Source of the DNA: Ornithinibacillus salinisoli
Lineage (GTDB): Bacteria; Bacillota; Bacilli; Bacillales; Amphibacillaceae
Direction: 5' to 3' (one strand)
DNA length: 64,000 nt
Assembly (NCBI RefSeq): GCF_042682545.1
Contig: NZ_JBHUHQ010000015.1
Made by a program: the position numbers and the translations under genes. The notes beneath the pieces were generated by a model, which saw only the letters and a list, made by a program, of their open reading frames with translations, was not told the DNA's origin and made no database searches. Shown one piece after another: positions 1 to 8,096 of this stretch (its first letter is position 1; each line of letters opens with the position of its first letter).

Positions 1-686
1 CCGATGGCGATGAGTTAACAGAGAATTATTCACCAAGTGAACATGGTGATGCAGAAACTGTGATGGATCAGCAAGAGGTTATTAAAATGCCTGTAAATGA
101 TCACGACCAAGCAGAAATCGTAACTAAATACTATGATTACAACGCAGACGAAGCGGATCAAGCAAATGCACTGATCCTGTATAACAACCGTTATTATCAG
201 AGCACAGGTATTGACATTAAATTTGCTGATGACAATGCATTTGACGTTTTAGCATCTTTAAGTGGTACGGTTACGGAGGTAAAAGAAGATCCTTTACTTG
301 GAAATGTCGTAGTCTTATCACATGCTAATGATGTTACAACCTATTATGCTAGTCTTGGAGAAGTTAATGTAGAACCAGACGATGAAGTAAAACAGGGTGA
401 CGTTATTGGAACAGCTGGAGAAAATTTATTCGGAAAAGATAATGGGACACATGTTCATTTTGAATTACGTAAAGATGGACAAGATGTAAATCCGGAAGAC
501 TTTTTTAACCAGCCTCTAAGTAAGCTAGATGCTTCTGGAGATGAGGGCGCGACTGAAGAAGAAGATAGTGAAGAAAACAGTGGCGATCAACAAGAAAACA
601 AAGACGAGGAAGAACCAGACAATGATTCTGACGAAGAGTCAGATGAGGAAGAAACAAGCAGTATTTCTACAGACGATGAGGAGTAA
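1..686 (+). CDS. spoIIQ: Stage II sporulation protein Q, C-terminal part (LytM/M23 fold)
   Basis: The reading frame is open from base 3 to the stop at 684-686, so the N-terminus (cytoplasmic tail and membrane helix) lies outside the window. SpoIIQ is the forespore membrane protein that pairs with SpoIIIAH of the mother cell across the engulfment septum. The visible part is an M23/LytM fold: the second zinc motif is present as THVHFELRKDG, but the first motif reads QSTGIDI, with Ser where active peptidases have His. This is the same loss as in Bacillus SpoIIQ, so it should be structural and not a peptidase. After the domain comes a very acidic tail of about 50 residues (Glu/Asp/Ser rich). The downstream block spoIIID-mbl-flhO-flhP supports the assignment. 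Confidence 0.9.
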   Translation, partial: DGDELTENYSPSEHGDAETVMDQQEVIKMPVNDHDQAEIVTKYYDYNADEADQANALILYNNRYYQSTGIDIKFADDNAFDVLASLSGTVTEVKEDPLLGNVVVLSHANDVTTYYASLGEVNVEPDDEVKQGDVIGTAGENLFGKDNGTHVHFELRKDGQDVNPEDFFNQPLSKLDASGDEGATEEEDSEENSGDQQENKDEEEPDNDSDEESDEEETSSISTDDEE

Positions 687-697
687 ATCCTTACTTT

Positions 698-732
698 AAT
701 CCTAGTAAATTTATTTTACTAGGATTTTTTTT
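698..732 (+). terminator. Rho-independent terminator after spoIIQ
   Basis: An 11-bp stem (ATCCTAGTAAA at 699-709 pairing with 715-725) with a 5-nt loop is followed by a run of eight T. It lies 12 bases after the spoIIQ stop. Confidence 0.9.
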
Positions 733-1135
733 TGGGCCTTTACTAGTAGAAGTGATGAAGAATACTAGGTAATTAGGTGGCAAATCGGGTGAATGGGAAC
801 ATGGTTATGTGTAAAGTATCCTATTTATTCACCACTCTTCGACAAAAGACTCTCTCTATCAATCATTTTCCTAGAAAATTGTCGAACGATTCTACCTTGT
901 TTTTAGAGATATATGTGATAATATTAGTTTATCTTACACATATTTCAGGAATCTAGCAAAAAAATCGTAATAATTTTCTAAGATATACTTCTTCAGAAAC
1001 AAAATCCATAAAAAATTATTTTTTTGTGTTCTTCTAATAGGAAAAAACTACTAATGACAAACACCCCAAAGAACGTTACGTGATTACAACGCGCTAGAAA
1101 TAAATCTCCTTAAGATTGGAAAGGCAGGATCACCG
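733..1135. other. Intergenic region ahead of the aimR-like gene
   Basis: No open frame here looks like a gene. A weak sigma-A-like promoter (TTGTTT at 897-902, 16-bp spacer, TAATAT at 919-924) could serve the aimR-like gene. Around it there is an imperfect inverted repeat (ATATGTG near 911, CACATAT near 937) that could be an operator. The frame of the next gene is open upstream only to a stop at 1055, contains no ATG/GTG/TTG start, and shows no helix-turn-helix. Confidence 0.4.
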
Positions 1136-2170
1136 ATGATGAACTCTGACAATATCAAGTTAACGACTAGTTATATGTCCACAATGACAGAATTGACGAT
1201 GGGACAAGTGATTTTATTGTTAAGCCAAGAACATGATGATCAAGTAGCTATCGATCTAACACGAAAATATTGTTTGCAGTCTACTTCAAGTGAAATTCAG
1301 AAGAAGGGTTTGGAATTTTTATATATCAATAATTTTTATGATGATTTACAGCAATTGATATATATCAATGAGGAGTCAGAATCTATTTCTAATCGTTTAT
1401 GGGCGAAAGTTTACCAAATTGTATTGGATAGACGTATCAAACGATATCCTCCAGAAGTATTACGACATGAGTTGCAGCGGATAAAAACTGATGAACCTGA
1501 ATTAAAATGTCTCAAAGAGTTTGTAATTGTCGATACGTATTATGATCAGCTCGATTTTAGTAAAATTGGAAATTTTTTAAGTAAGCAGCAAGTGTTGTTT
1601 GATGCAATTGATGACCATTTTATGCTTTCTTCTTTTAATTTACGGTTGTACCAGAAATTATTTATTTATTATTGGAAAAGAAATGAATTAATCATGGCTC
1701 GAAAGTATGCATTCCGTGCTATCAATCAGACAAATAGCCCAAAAACAAAATTGAACATGCATATCAACTTAGGGCTAACCTATTCATTTGATACGTATTA
1801 TCAAGGGATGTACCATTTAAAAGAAGCATTAAAAATTGCAAAAAGATATAATTTAAAGCAACGAATTTATTCCATCGAGAACTATAACATTCCGTTTCTA
1901 TCAGCCATCTTTAAAAAAGTAAATGGAATCACTTCCAATGATATTACGGAACAAGCTCATATTGAAATTGCAAAAGGAAATAACGATAAAGCAATAAAAT
2001 TATTGGAAAATGTAGAATTAAATAGTCCTTTCAAAATGTACTACATGGGTTTAGCTAAACAAGATAGTAACTTACTCATTGAATCATCGAAATTTTTTAT
2101 CGAGAAACGAAGTGATTATTTTTTCAGCAAGCTCCCAATAAATGCATTAAAGAAAATGGGACAACTATAA
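1136..2170 (+). CDS. AimR-family (arbitrium) peptide receptor homologue, apparently without the DNA-binding segment
   Basis: AimR proteins of SPbeta-group phages are TPR-superhelix receptors that bind the AimP peptide and switch lysis/lysogeny. The 344-residue product matches remembered phi3T AimR along its length: RKYCL near residue 45 against KDYCL, WAKVYQI against YGKVYKI, EQAHIEIAKGNNDKA against EQAHCFINFNENSKA, and the end FFSKLPINALKKMGQ against FLIRLPLLELQKMGE. The middle and C-terminal part is all helical repeat. It is about 35-40 residues shorter than phage AimR, and the missing part is the N-terminal helix-turn-helix, so it may act by protein contact and not by DNA binding. The start ATG at 1136 follows a GGAAAGGCAGG ribosome site. 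A peptide gene follows at 2280. There are no phage genes nearby. The family call is strong by pattern; the function here is unknown. Confidence 0.75.
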   Translation: MMNSDNIKLTTSYMSTMTELTMGQVILLLSQEHDDQVAIDLTRKYCLQSTSSEIQKKGLEFLYINNFYDDLQQLIYINEESESISNRLWAKVYQIVLDRRIKRYPPEVLRHELQRIKTDEPELKCLKEFVIVDTYYDQLDFSKIGNFLSKQQVLFDAIDDHFMLSSFNLRLYQKLFIYYWKRNELIMARKYAFRAINQTNSPKTKLNMHINLGLTYSFDTYYQGMYHLKEALKIAKRYNLKQRIYSIENYNIPFLSAIFKKVNGITSNDITEQAHIEIAKGNNDKAIKLLENVELNSPFKMYYMGLAKQDSNLLIESSKFFIEKRSDYFFSKLPINALKKMGQL

Positions 2171-2279
2171 TTTAATACACCTTTCGCTAAAACAATTGTG
2201 GATTTACAAGGATCCTTCTTATTAGGAGGCTCATACTTTCATTGTCGCATATGGTAATTTTTGTGAAAGGAGGAATAAT

Positions 2280-2411
2280 ATGCTAAACATAAAAACGGTC
2301 TTATTCGTCGTGTTTATAGTTTTTATGTTTGCCATTTCTTCGCAACTGGGATTTGTAGAACTTAGTGATCCAGATTACGGAGAAATTGATAAAGAAAGCG
2401 CGTCAACGTAG
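2280..2411 (+). CDS. Putative secreted signalling-peptide precursor (AimP-like), 43 aa
   Basis: A 43-codon frame has an excellent ribosome site (AAAGGAGG ending at 2273, ATG at 2280). Residues 2-24 are a hydrophobic export signal (LNIKTVLFVVFIVFMFAISS) after which the polypeptide is short and polar and ends in DYGEIDKESAST. It lies 109 bases after the AimR-like receptor, on the same strand, as aimP does after aimR, and phi3T AimP is, as I recall, also 43 residues. Known Bacillus phage AimP peptides end in RGA-type hexapeptides; this one does not, so the mature peptide cannot be read off. KESAST or another C-terminal fragment is a guess. A terminator follows at 2485-2519. Confidence 0.6.
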   Translation: MLNIKTVLFVVFIVFMFAISSQLGFVELSDPDYGEIDKESAST

Positions 2412-2484
2412 GTTTTTGTAATGAAGATGTATTGGTGCGAGTGTAAAAGTGTATGTCGCAAAGATTTATTAAATACAGTAATTT

Positions 2485-2519
2485 AAAATTCCATGCTGGT
2501 ACAAGTGTGGAATTTTTTT
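2485..2519 (+). terminator. Rho-independent terminator after the peptide gene
   Basis: A 9-bp stem (AAAATTCCA at 2485-2493 with TGGAATTTT from 2508) is followed by a run of T. It closes the receptor-peptide unit 74 bases after the peptide stop. Confidence 0.75.
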
Positions 2520-2992
2520 CTATTTCAAATGAAAGGTGAAAATTTCAAGTATATTTTAACAATTGCAAAAAAACTACTTGTCCTCAGTGCCATTGCATTA
2601 ATTTTAATCATATTCCTCGAACTTTCGTAATAAAATGTTACAAACCAAGCAATCAGTAAGTCTGAGGTGAGAGCTTATGTGTGGCTCTTCAACTAGTCAT
2701 CCAAACTTCAATAATACATATACCCAACCGAAGAAAAATTCATACGTTATATCTTATTTCTGATCAAACAAAAATCAACTAAATTATGTGAACTTTCTAC
2801 TATTCAAGATCGCTCTTTTACATGTGCCATAGAATTCAGCTTGCCACAAAATTAATTTGCCATGAATGGTCAGATTTGTGAAGTCGGAAAAACGACGGAA
2901 ATTGCCAAGCGAACAGGCATTCATCAATTTTTTCGAATCACCTAGTCTCAGAACACACCTCGGAAATATTCAACATAGGGAGGCGAACGGGT
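2520..2992. other. Intergenic region between the peptide gene and spoIIID
   Basis: No convincing gene is seen. The 3' end holds the spoIIID ribosome site (AGGGAGGCG, 2977-2985). A sigma-E promoter for spoIIID would be expected here, but I could not place one with confidence. In phage arbitrium loci the target aimX lies immediately after aimP; nothing comparable can be recognised by eye in this stretch. Confidence 0.35.
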
Positions 2993-3274
2993 GTGCACGA
3001 TTACATCAAAGAAAGAACTATCAGGATAGGTGAGTATGTAGTGGAGACGAAAAAAACCGTCCGAGTGATAGCAAAAGAATTTGGTGTTTCAAAAAGCACA
3101 GTTCATAAAGATTTAACTGAACGATTACCAGAAATAAACCCAGAATTATCTCAAAAAGTAAAAGAAATCCTCGAGTACCACAAATCAATCCGCCACCTCC
3201 GTGGAGGAGAAGCAACAAGAAAGAAATACCAAACTGACCCAAGATCCGACAAAAATGCCGAACCAGTAGGGTGA
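2993..3274 (+). CDS. spoIIID: Sporulation transcription factor SpoIIID
   Basis: SpoIIID is the small mother-cell DNA-binding protein that tunes sigma-E genes and activates sigK. The 93-residue product begins HDYIKERTIRIGEYVVETKK and carries the helix-turn-helix RVIAKEFGVSKSTVHKDLTE near residues 24-43, then a basic region RHLRGGEATRKK, all as in Bacillus SpoIIID, which is the same length. The start is GTG at 2993, eight bases after an AGGGAGG ribosome site. It is transcribed alone; a terminator lies at 3381-3405. Its normal neighbours, spoIIQ upstream and mbl downstream, are both here. Confidence 0.97.
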   Translation: MHDYIKERTIRIGEYVVETKKTVRVIAKEFGVSKSTVHKDLTERLPEINPELSQKVKEILEYHKSIRHLRGGEATRKKYQTDPRSDKNAEPVG

Positions 3275-3623
3275 TTTAGAACTACATCCAACGAAAGTAT
3301 GTCAAAACTTCTCACTACCAACTTAAAGGAGGTGGTAGGAAGAACAAGCGAAGAAGAAAATGAACATAGAAACTCCAAAGCGCAGCTAATATAGCTGCGT
3401 TTTTGGATGGAGTAGGCATCGGACACAATCACGTGAAAACCTCAGACACACATTCACAAGAACATCCAACACAACATCCCAATCATCCTCAAAACAAAAA
3501 AATTCCAACCTTTTTCCTATATTTGCAGTTTATTGTAGATTTTTGTGGTAAAATATTATATAAGTAGCATTGTGTTTTCGGACAGGTGCAAGAAGTAATT
3601 AACGTTGGGAGGAATTATCGTTC
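3275..3623. other. Intergenic region spoIIID-mbl with terminator
   Basis: A terminator lies at 3381-3405: CGCAGCT (3381-3387) pairs with AGCTGCG (3393-3399) across a 5-nt loop and is followed by TTTTT. Nothing gene-like is seen from 3406 to 3540. An AT-rich stretch at 3523-3560 (TTGCAG, then TAAAAT and TATTAT) probably holds the mbl promoter, but spacing is not ideal for any pair. Confidence 0.5.
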
Positions 3624-4625
3624 ATGTTTTCTAGGGATATAGGAATTGATCTTGGAACAGCTAATGTATTAATTCATGTAAAAGGTAAAGGAATTGTGCT
3701 AGATGAACCATCGGTTGTTGCGATGGACCGCAATACAGGGAAAGTGTTGGAAGTCGGTGAGGCAGCACGTCGGATGGTTGGACGTACGCCAGGGAATATT
3801 GAAGCCATTCGACCTTTAAAGGACGGAGTAATTGCTGACTTTGATGTTACAGAAGCAATGTTGAAATATTTTATTAATAAAATTAATGTGAAGGGCTTTC
3901 TTTCTAAACCAAGAATGCTTATTTGTTGTCCTACAAACATTACGAAGGTGGAGCAAAAAGCAATTAAAGAAGCGGCTGAAAAATCTGGTGGTAAGAAAGT
4001 TTACCTGGAAGAAGAGCCAAAAGTAGCGGCTGTTGGAGCAGGTATGGAAATTTATCAACCAAGCGGTAATATGGTTGTTGATATCGGTGGCGGTACAACG
4101 GATGTAGCGGTACTATCAATGGGCGACATCGTAACCTCGGAGTCAATAAAAATGGCTGGGGATAAATTTGATGTCGAAATTCTTCAGTACATAAAGAAAA
4201 AGTACAAGCTATTGATCGGAGAACGCACAGCAGAGAACATTAAAATTAATGTAGCAACTGTTTTTAAAAACTCTCGTGATGAAGCATTGGATATTCGTGG
4301 ACGTGATATGGTAACAGGCTTACCACGTACGATAACGGTTCGTTCAAATGAAATCGAGGAAGCTTTACGTGAACCAGTTTCACTTATTGTTCAAGGAGCA
4401 AAACAAGTGCTGGAACGCACACCACCAGAGCTTTCTGCGGATATTATTGATCGTGGTGTTATTTTAACTGGTGGTGGTGCATTGATTCATGGAATTGATG
4501 AGCTATTGGCAGAAGAACTCAAAGTTCCTGTATTCTTGGCGGAAGAACCAATGCATTGCGTTGCTAAAGGAACTGGCATTATGCTGGAAAATATTGATAA
4601 AGTAGAACGAAGAAATATCGTCTAA
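3624..4625 (+). CDS. mbl: MreB-family actin homologue Mbl
   Basis: Mbl is a bacterial actin that polymerises on the inner membrane and steers lateral cell-wall synthesis. The 333-residue protein opens FSRDIGIDLGTANVLIHVKG and has the actin-fold phosphate loops (IDLGTANV; VVDIGGGTTDVAVLSMGD near residue 155), the EEEPKVAAVGAGMEI segment and the C-terminal LTGGGALIHGIDELL adenosine loop. It follows spoIIID and precedes flhO, as in Bacillus subtilis, which separates it from MreB and MreBH. The ribosome site GGGAGGAA precedes ATG 3624. Confidence 0.96.
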   Translation: MFSRDIGIDLGTANVLIHVKGKGIVLDEPSVVAMDRNTGKVLEVGEAARRMVGRTPGNIEAIRPLKDGVIADFDVTEAMLKYFINKINVKGFLSKPRMLICCPTNITKVEQKAIKEAAEKSGGKKVYLEEEPKVAAVGAGMEIYQPSGNMVVDIGGGTTDVAVLSMGDIVTSESIKMAGDKFDVEILQYIKKKYKLLIGERTAENIKINVATVFKNSRDEALDIRGRDMVTGLPRTITVRSNEIEEALREPVSLIVQGAKQVLERTPPELSADIIDRGVILTGGGALIHGIDELLAEELKVPVFLAEEPMHCVAKGTGIMLENIDKVERRNIV

Positions 4626-4703
4626 ATCAACTACATTCCTCACAAAAAAATGCCGAAATTAAGATAGAAAATATATTTACACAAAAAAAGGAGGGGACCC
4701 ATC

Positions 4704-5507
4704 TTGTTAAGAGGATTTTATACGGCAGCTAGTGGAATGATTGCACAACAGCGTCATCAAGAAGCGTTATCCAACAATATTGCGAATGCAAACACACCAG
4801 GTTATAAAGCGGATCAAGCAACCTTAAGAGCATTTCCAGAAATGTTAATGCAGCAAATGGGAGGTAAAAGTATCCCGACGCAAAATAATATTAAATTTCC
4901 AACGCGAAACCCTATAGGATCATTAAATACAGGTGTATATGTACAGGAAATTGTTCCAAATTACATGCAAGGTGATATTCGTGATACAGGCGTCACTACC
5001 GATTTGGCACTTGTTAATGGTACGATGCCTGATGAGACCGGAAGTATCTTTTTCACGGTACAAAATGAAGCTGGAGAAGTTCGCTATACGAGAAATGGAA
5101 ATTTTACCGTTGATGGGCAAGGGAATCTTGTAACTAATCAAGGTTATTATGTGTTAGATCAAGCGGGAAATCCAATTCAAACTGATGGAATGGAATTTGC
5201 TGTATCCCAAGATGGTAACCTCCAAGTTGGTGGACAAAATATTCCACTTGGCATTGCATATACTGATAATGCTAATGATTTTACCAAAGAAGGAAATGGC
5301 TTGTTTAATGGGGAAGCAGGTGCAGTCCCAGCCGGTGTAACATTTACGGTACAACAAGGATTCCTAGAAGGATCTAATGTGGATGCGATGCAATCGATGA
5401 CAGAAATGATGGAAGCTTATCGAATGTTTGAAACCAATCAACGTGTCCTAAAAGCGTATGATGAAAGTATGGATAAAGCTGTGAACGAAATTGGCCGTAT
5501 TGGCTAA
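4704..5507 (+). CDS. flhO: Flagellar hook-basal body rod protein FlhO (FlgG/FlgF family)
   Basis: FlhO is a distal-rod/hook-basal-body protein. The 267-residue protein starts LRGFYTAASGMIAQQRHQEA and contains the rod-protein signature LSNNIANANTPGYKAD near residue 28; the C-terminal rod helix VDAMQSMTEMMEAYRMFETN is also typical. The start is TTG at 4704, preceded by AAAAAGGAGGGG at 4684-4695. It is 78 bases after mbl and 47 before flhP, so the two rod genes form one unit, possibly also read from mbl. Confidence 0.93.
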   Translation: MLRGFYTAASGMIAQQRHQEALSNNIANANTPGYKADQATLRAFPEMLMQQMGGKSIPTQNNIKFPTRNPIGSLNTGVYVQEIVPNYMQGDIRDTGVTTDLALVNGTMPDETGSIFFTVQNEAGEVRYTRNGNFTVDGQGNLVTNQGYYVLDQAGNPIQTDGMEFAVSQDGNLQVGGQNIPLGIAYTDNANDFTKEGNGLFNGEAGAVPAGVTFTVQQGFLEGSNVDAMQSMTEMMEAYRMFETNQRVLKAYDESMDKAVNEIGRIG

Positions 5508-5554
5508 GTTAAATAACTCTAATTAGTTGAGATATTCAATCAGGAGGAACAATT

Positions 5555-6373
5555 ATGTCTAGAATGATGATACAAGCAGCTGTAACAATGAATCAGTTGC
5601 AAAATAAGTTGGATTTAATAGGACATAATCTAGCCAATAGTGAAACAACAGGGTATAAAAATCGAAATGCAGATTTTTCTTCGCTTTTGTTTCAGCAAAT
5701 AAACAATATGAATAACCCAGCGAATGCGGAGGGGCGTTTAACTCCAGATGGGGTTCGGGTAGGTTCGGGTGCAAAACTTGGATCAGTTAACATTGACCTT
5801 TCTCTTGGTGCGATTAAGGAAACCGGACGAGCATTAGATGTTGCGCTACAAGAGTCGAATCACTTATTTCAAATCCAAGTAACGGAAAATGGGGTTACGG
5901 AAACGCAATATTCACGAGACGGTTCATTCTATTTAAGTCCAATGGAAAATAATCAAGTGATGCTAACTACCAAAGATGGTCACCCTGTATTAGGTGCAAA
6001 TGGACCGATTGTTTTTGCTGATGGATTTGATGACATAACTATTGGGGATAATGGTCTCATCAATGTAAGCCGTGGAGGTCAGTCAGAGTTAGTTGGGGAA
6101 TTATCAACTGTAGAAGCAGTAAGACCTCGGTTATTAGAAGCTGCTGGAGACAATAATTTCCGATTACCGAACCTTGATGAGTTAGGCTATGCATTTGATG
6201 AAATTATTCAAAATGTAAACCCGTCCATGAAAAGCGGAGCACTTGAAAATTCAAATGTTGATATTTCCAAGCAAATGACAGATATGATCTTAACGCAACG
6301 ATCTTATCAGTTCAATGCTAGAACAATTTCAACTTCAGACCAAATGATGGGGTTAATCAACCAATTACGATAG
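5555..6373 (+). CDS. flhP: Flagellar hook-basal body rod protein FlhP
   Basis: The second flagellar rod/hook-basal-body paralogue has 272 residues. The N-terminus SRMMIQAAVTMNQLQNKLDL is followed by HNLANSETTGYKNRNAD, the rod-family signature, and the C-terminal helix carries NSNVDISKQMTDMILTQRSY. The ribosome site CAGGAGGAAC sits before ATG 5555. It pairs with flhO; both are exported without a cleaved signal by the flagellar secretion system. Confidence 0.93.
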   Translation: MSRMMIQAAVTMNQLQNKLDLIGHNLANSETTGYKNRNADFSSLLFQQINNMNNPANAEGRLTPDGVRVGSGAKLGSVNIDLSLGAIKETGRALDVALQESNHLFQIQVTENGVTETQYSRDGSFYLSPMENNQVMLTTKDGHPVLGANGPIVFADGFDDITIGDNGLINVSRGGQSELVGELSTVEAVRPRLLEAAGDNNFRLPNLDELGYAFDEIIQNVNPSMKSGALENSNVDISKQMTDMILTQRSYQFNARTISTSDQMMGLINQLR

Positions 6374-6447
6374 TTGATCTTAACGAGAAGAAAAGGTTGC
6401 ACTACCGTAAGTAAAATTTAGATGTAATAAGGGTAAGGAGAACCAAA

Positions 6448-6816
6448 ATGTTAACAACAAACCAATCTAAACAAAACACCAATCAAAAGCAAACACGAAG
6501 GCAGCATAAGGAAGACTATAATTCGGCTGAGCGTAAACAAAAGCGATCACGCAGCTATGAAGAAGAGCTAACCGAAACAGATAAAAAAACAAGAAAAGAA
6601 CAGAAAAAGAAACAAAAAGCAGAAAAAAGAAAAAACAAATCCCGACGCCGTGTTTTTCCAATTTGGCTACGTATCATTGTTGTTCTTTTACTTGCTGGAG
6701 CTGCTTTGATAGGTGGGTTAATGTTTGGGTATGGAATAATCGGTGATGGTGATCCAAGCGACGCATTGAAATCTGAAACATGGCAACATATTTTAGATCT
6801 TGTTAAAAAAGAATAA
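6448..6816 (+). CDS. EpuA-family small membrane protein (often annotated RNA polymerase beta subunit-like)
   Basis: The 122-residue protein has a long, very basic and charged cytoplasmic N-terminus (residues 1-70, Lys/Arg/Glu/Gln rich), one membrane helix (IIVVLLLAGAALIGGLMFGY, about residues 76-97) and a short outer end GDGDPSDALKSETWQHILDL. This matches the EpuA family, many members of which carry the misleading label DNA-directed RNA polymerase subunit beta. The role is not established. It lies 74 bases after flhP on the same strand and ends at a terminator, so it is probably the last gene of the mbl-flhO-flhP unit. Confidence 0.75.
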   Translation: MLTTNQSKQNTNQKQTRRQHKEDYNSAERKQKRSRSYEEELTETDKKTRKEQKKKQKAEKRKNKSRRRVFPIWLRIIVVLLLAGAALIGGLMFGYGIIGDGDPSDALKSETWQHILDLVKKE

Positions 6817-6821
6817 TAGGA

Positions 6822-6857
6822 GAGCTTGTATGTAGAAAATGTACAAGCTTTTTTTTA
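6822..6857 (+). terminator. Rho-independent terminator after the epuA-like gene
   Basis: AGCTTGTA (6823-6830) pairs with TACAAGCT (6842-6849) and a run of T follows. Confidence 0.85.
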
Positions 6858-6999
6858 TGTTGTTAACTCTGCTATAATAAGGGAAAAGCTAAAATAGGCT
6901 ATTCTTTGGAGGATTGTTGCTTAGTCAAGTAAGGAATGTTATTGAGTAATTGATGAAAATGCGCATTAACTTAAAATGTTGGTTGTTGACTTTACCTCG

Positions 7000-7215
7000 C
7001 TCTAGAAATACACTTCGCTTTCCGCGGGTAGATGGTGACCTCCTCGTGCTACGCACTGTGGGGTCTCACTGATGCCTTTCTTCCCGCAGGACAAAGGTTT
7101 TCGGTGGGGCGAGTAATCGCAGTCCCAAGGAATGCTACGTCAGCGACACATCGCACGCTGGAAAAGTGGTTTTCTTTTTCAAGGAGTCTACGTGTATTTC
7201 TTCCGCCTTCCGCTA
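7000..7215. repeat. Bacillaceae-type intergenic repeat with inverted ends
   Basis: The element runs from AGAAATACACTTCGCTTTCC (7004-7023) to GTGTATTTCTTCCGCC (7192-7207). The two ends are inverted copies (AGAAATACAC at 7004-7013, GTGTATTTCT at 7192-7201). The inside has CCGCGGG and CCCGCAGG blocks that could also pair. Similar wording (CACTTCGCTTTCCGCGGG ... GGAGTCTACGT) recurs in intergenic regions of many Bacillaceae as I remember it. No protein is expected from it. It is clearly richer in G+C than the flanks. Confidence 0.55.
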
Positions 7216-7462
7216 GAATAGTGTGTTGCAATTTCATGGCATGTATTCTGTTCCATTAAAAAGAGTTCCACAATGCGTTAATAGCATGGGCTAACACCAT
7301 AGTCAGAAGATAACCATAAGCGAAGTATTCTGACGGAGCGGTTTTGTAGCTCACTATTGAATTAGACTGTCAAAGTAATCTACGCAAAAGTTCCTGCACA
7401 TTCTATACAATATCAGCAACAAACTATCTGAAAAGAGCCTACATAAAAGAGGAGCGTTTGAA
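7216..7462. other. Intergenic sequence ahead of fabZ
   Basis: No gene is seen. The only clear element is the fabZ ribosome site (AAAAGAGGAGCG, about 7446-7457). Together with 6858-6999, which is also empty, this makes a 600-base gene-free gap containing the repeat at 7000-7215. Confidence 0.4.
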
Positions 7463-7882
7463 ATGAATATAGAACAAATACAAGAGGTTATTCCTCATCG
7501 ATATCCCTTTTTATTGGTGGATAAAGTAGAAGAAATGGAAGAAGGTAAACGGGTTGTGGGATTGAAAAATGTTACAATCAATGAACCATTTTTCCAAGGA
7601 CATTTTCCAGAATATGCTGTTATGCCAGGTGTGCTAATAGTAGAGGCTCTAGCGCAAGTAGGTGCTATCTCCATACTAGGAAAAGAAGAAAACAAAGGCA
7701 AGTTAGGATTTCTTGCAGGTATTGATAAATGCCGATTCAAACGTCAGGTAAGACCTGGAGATCAGTTGAGACTGGAAGTGGAAATCACTCGTTTAAAAGG
7801 GCCAATTGGTAAAGGAAAAGGAATCGCAACCGTTAATGGTGAAGTTGCATGTGAAGCAGAAATTATGTTTGCGATCAAATAA
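7463..7882 (+). CDS. fabZ: 3-hydroxyacyl-[acyl-carrier-protein] dehydratase FabZ
   Basis: FabZ removes water from 3-hydroxyacyl-ACP in the fatty-acid elongation cycle in the cytosol. The 139-residue hot-dog-fold protein begins with the family N-terminus IEQIQEVIPHRYPFLLVDKV and has the active-site segment FFQGHFPEYAVMPGVLIVEA, with catalytic His47 and Glu61. Length is usual. In Bacillus it lies in the same mbl-flhOP neighbourhood. It is monocistronic, with a terminator at 7926-7968. Confidence 0.96.
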   Translation: MNIEQIQEVIPHRYPFLLVDKVEEMEEGKRVVGLKNVTINEPFFQGHFPEYAVMPGVLIVEALAQVGAISILGKEENKGKLGFLAGIDKCRFKRQVRPGDQLRLEVEITRLKGPIGKGKGIATVNGEVACEAEIMFAIK

Positions 7883-7925
7883 AAATAAGATAAAGATGAA
7901 TGAAATAATTCATTCTGACACAATA

Positions 7926-7968
7926 TATAGTGACTTTCTAAAAATATTTTTGGATAGTCACTATTTTT
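7926..7968 (+). terminator. Rho-independent terminator after fabZ
   Basis: ATAGTGACT (7927-7935) pairs with AGTCACTAT (7956-7964), followed by TTTTT. The loop is long and AT-rich. Confidence 0.8.
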
Positions 7969-8096
7969 CGTCAAACCATTTACCTAGATTCGACAAAATA
8001 ACCCCTTAATGAAGGATTTTCTTTATAAATTGTATCACTTACTGTGAAAATGGGTAAGCTAATGGCGAAAGTGAACAACTAAAGGAGGAAATTTTC

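Noticed and set aside
1136..2519. Prophage remnant around the aimR-like pair
   Set aside because: No integrase, repressor, structural or lysis gene and no attachment-site duplication was seen; flanking genes are in their usual chromosomal order.
3021..3432. Minus-strand frames overlapping spoIIID
   Set aside because: They are shadows of the conserved SpoIIID gene with no start signals.
7032..7259. Overlapping frames of 62-75 codons on both strands in the intergenic repeat
   Set aside because: They arise from the GC-rich repeat, have no ribosome site and show no conserved protein pattern.
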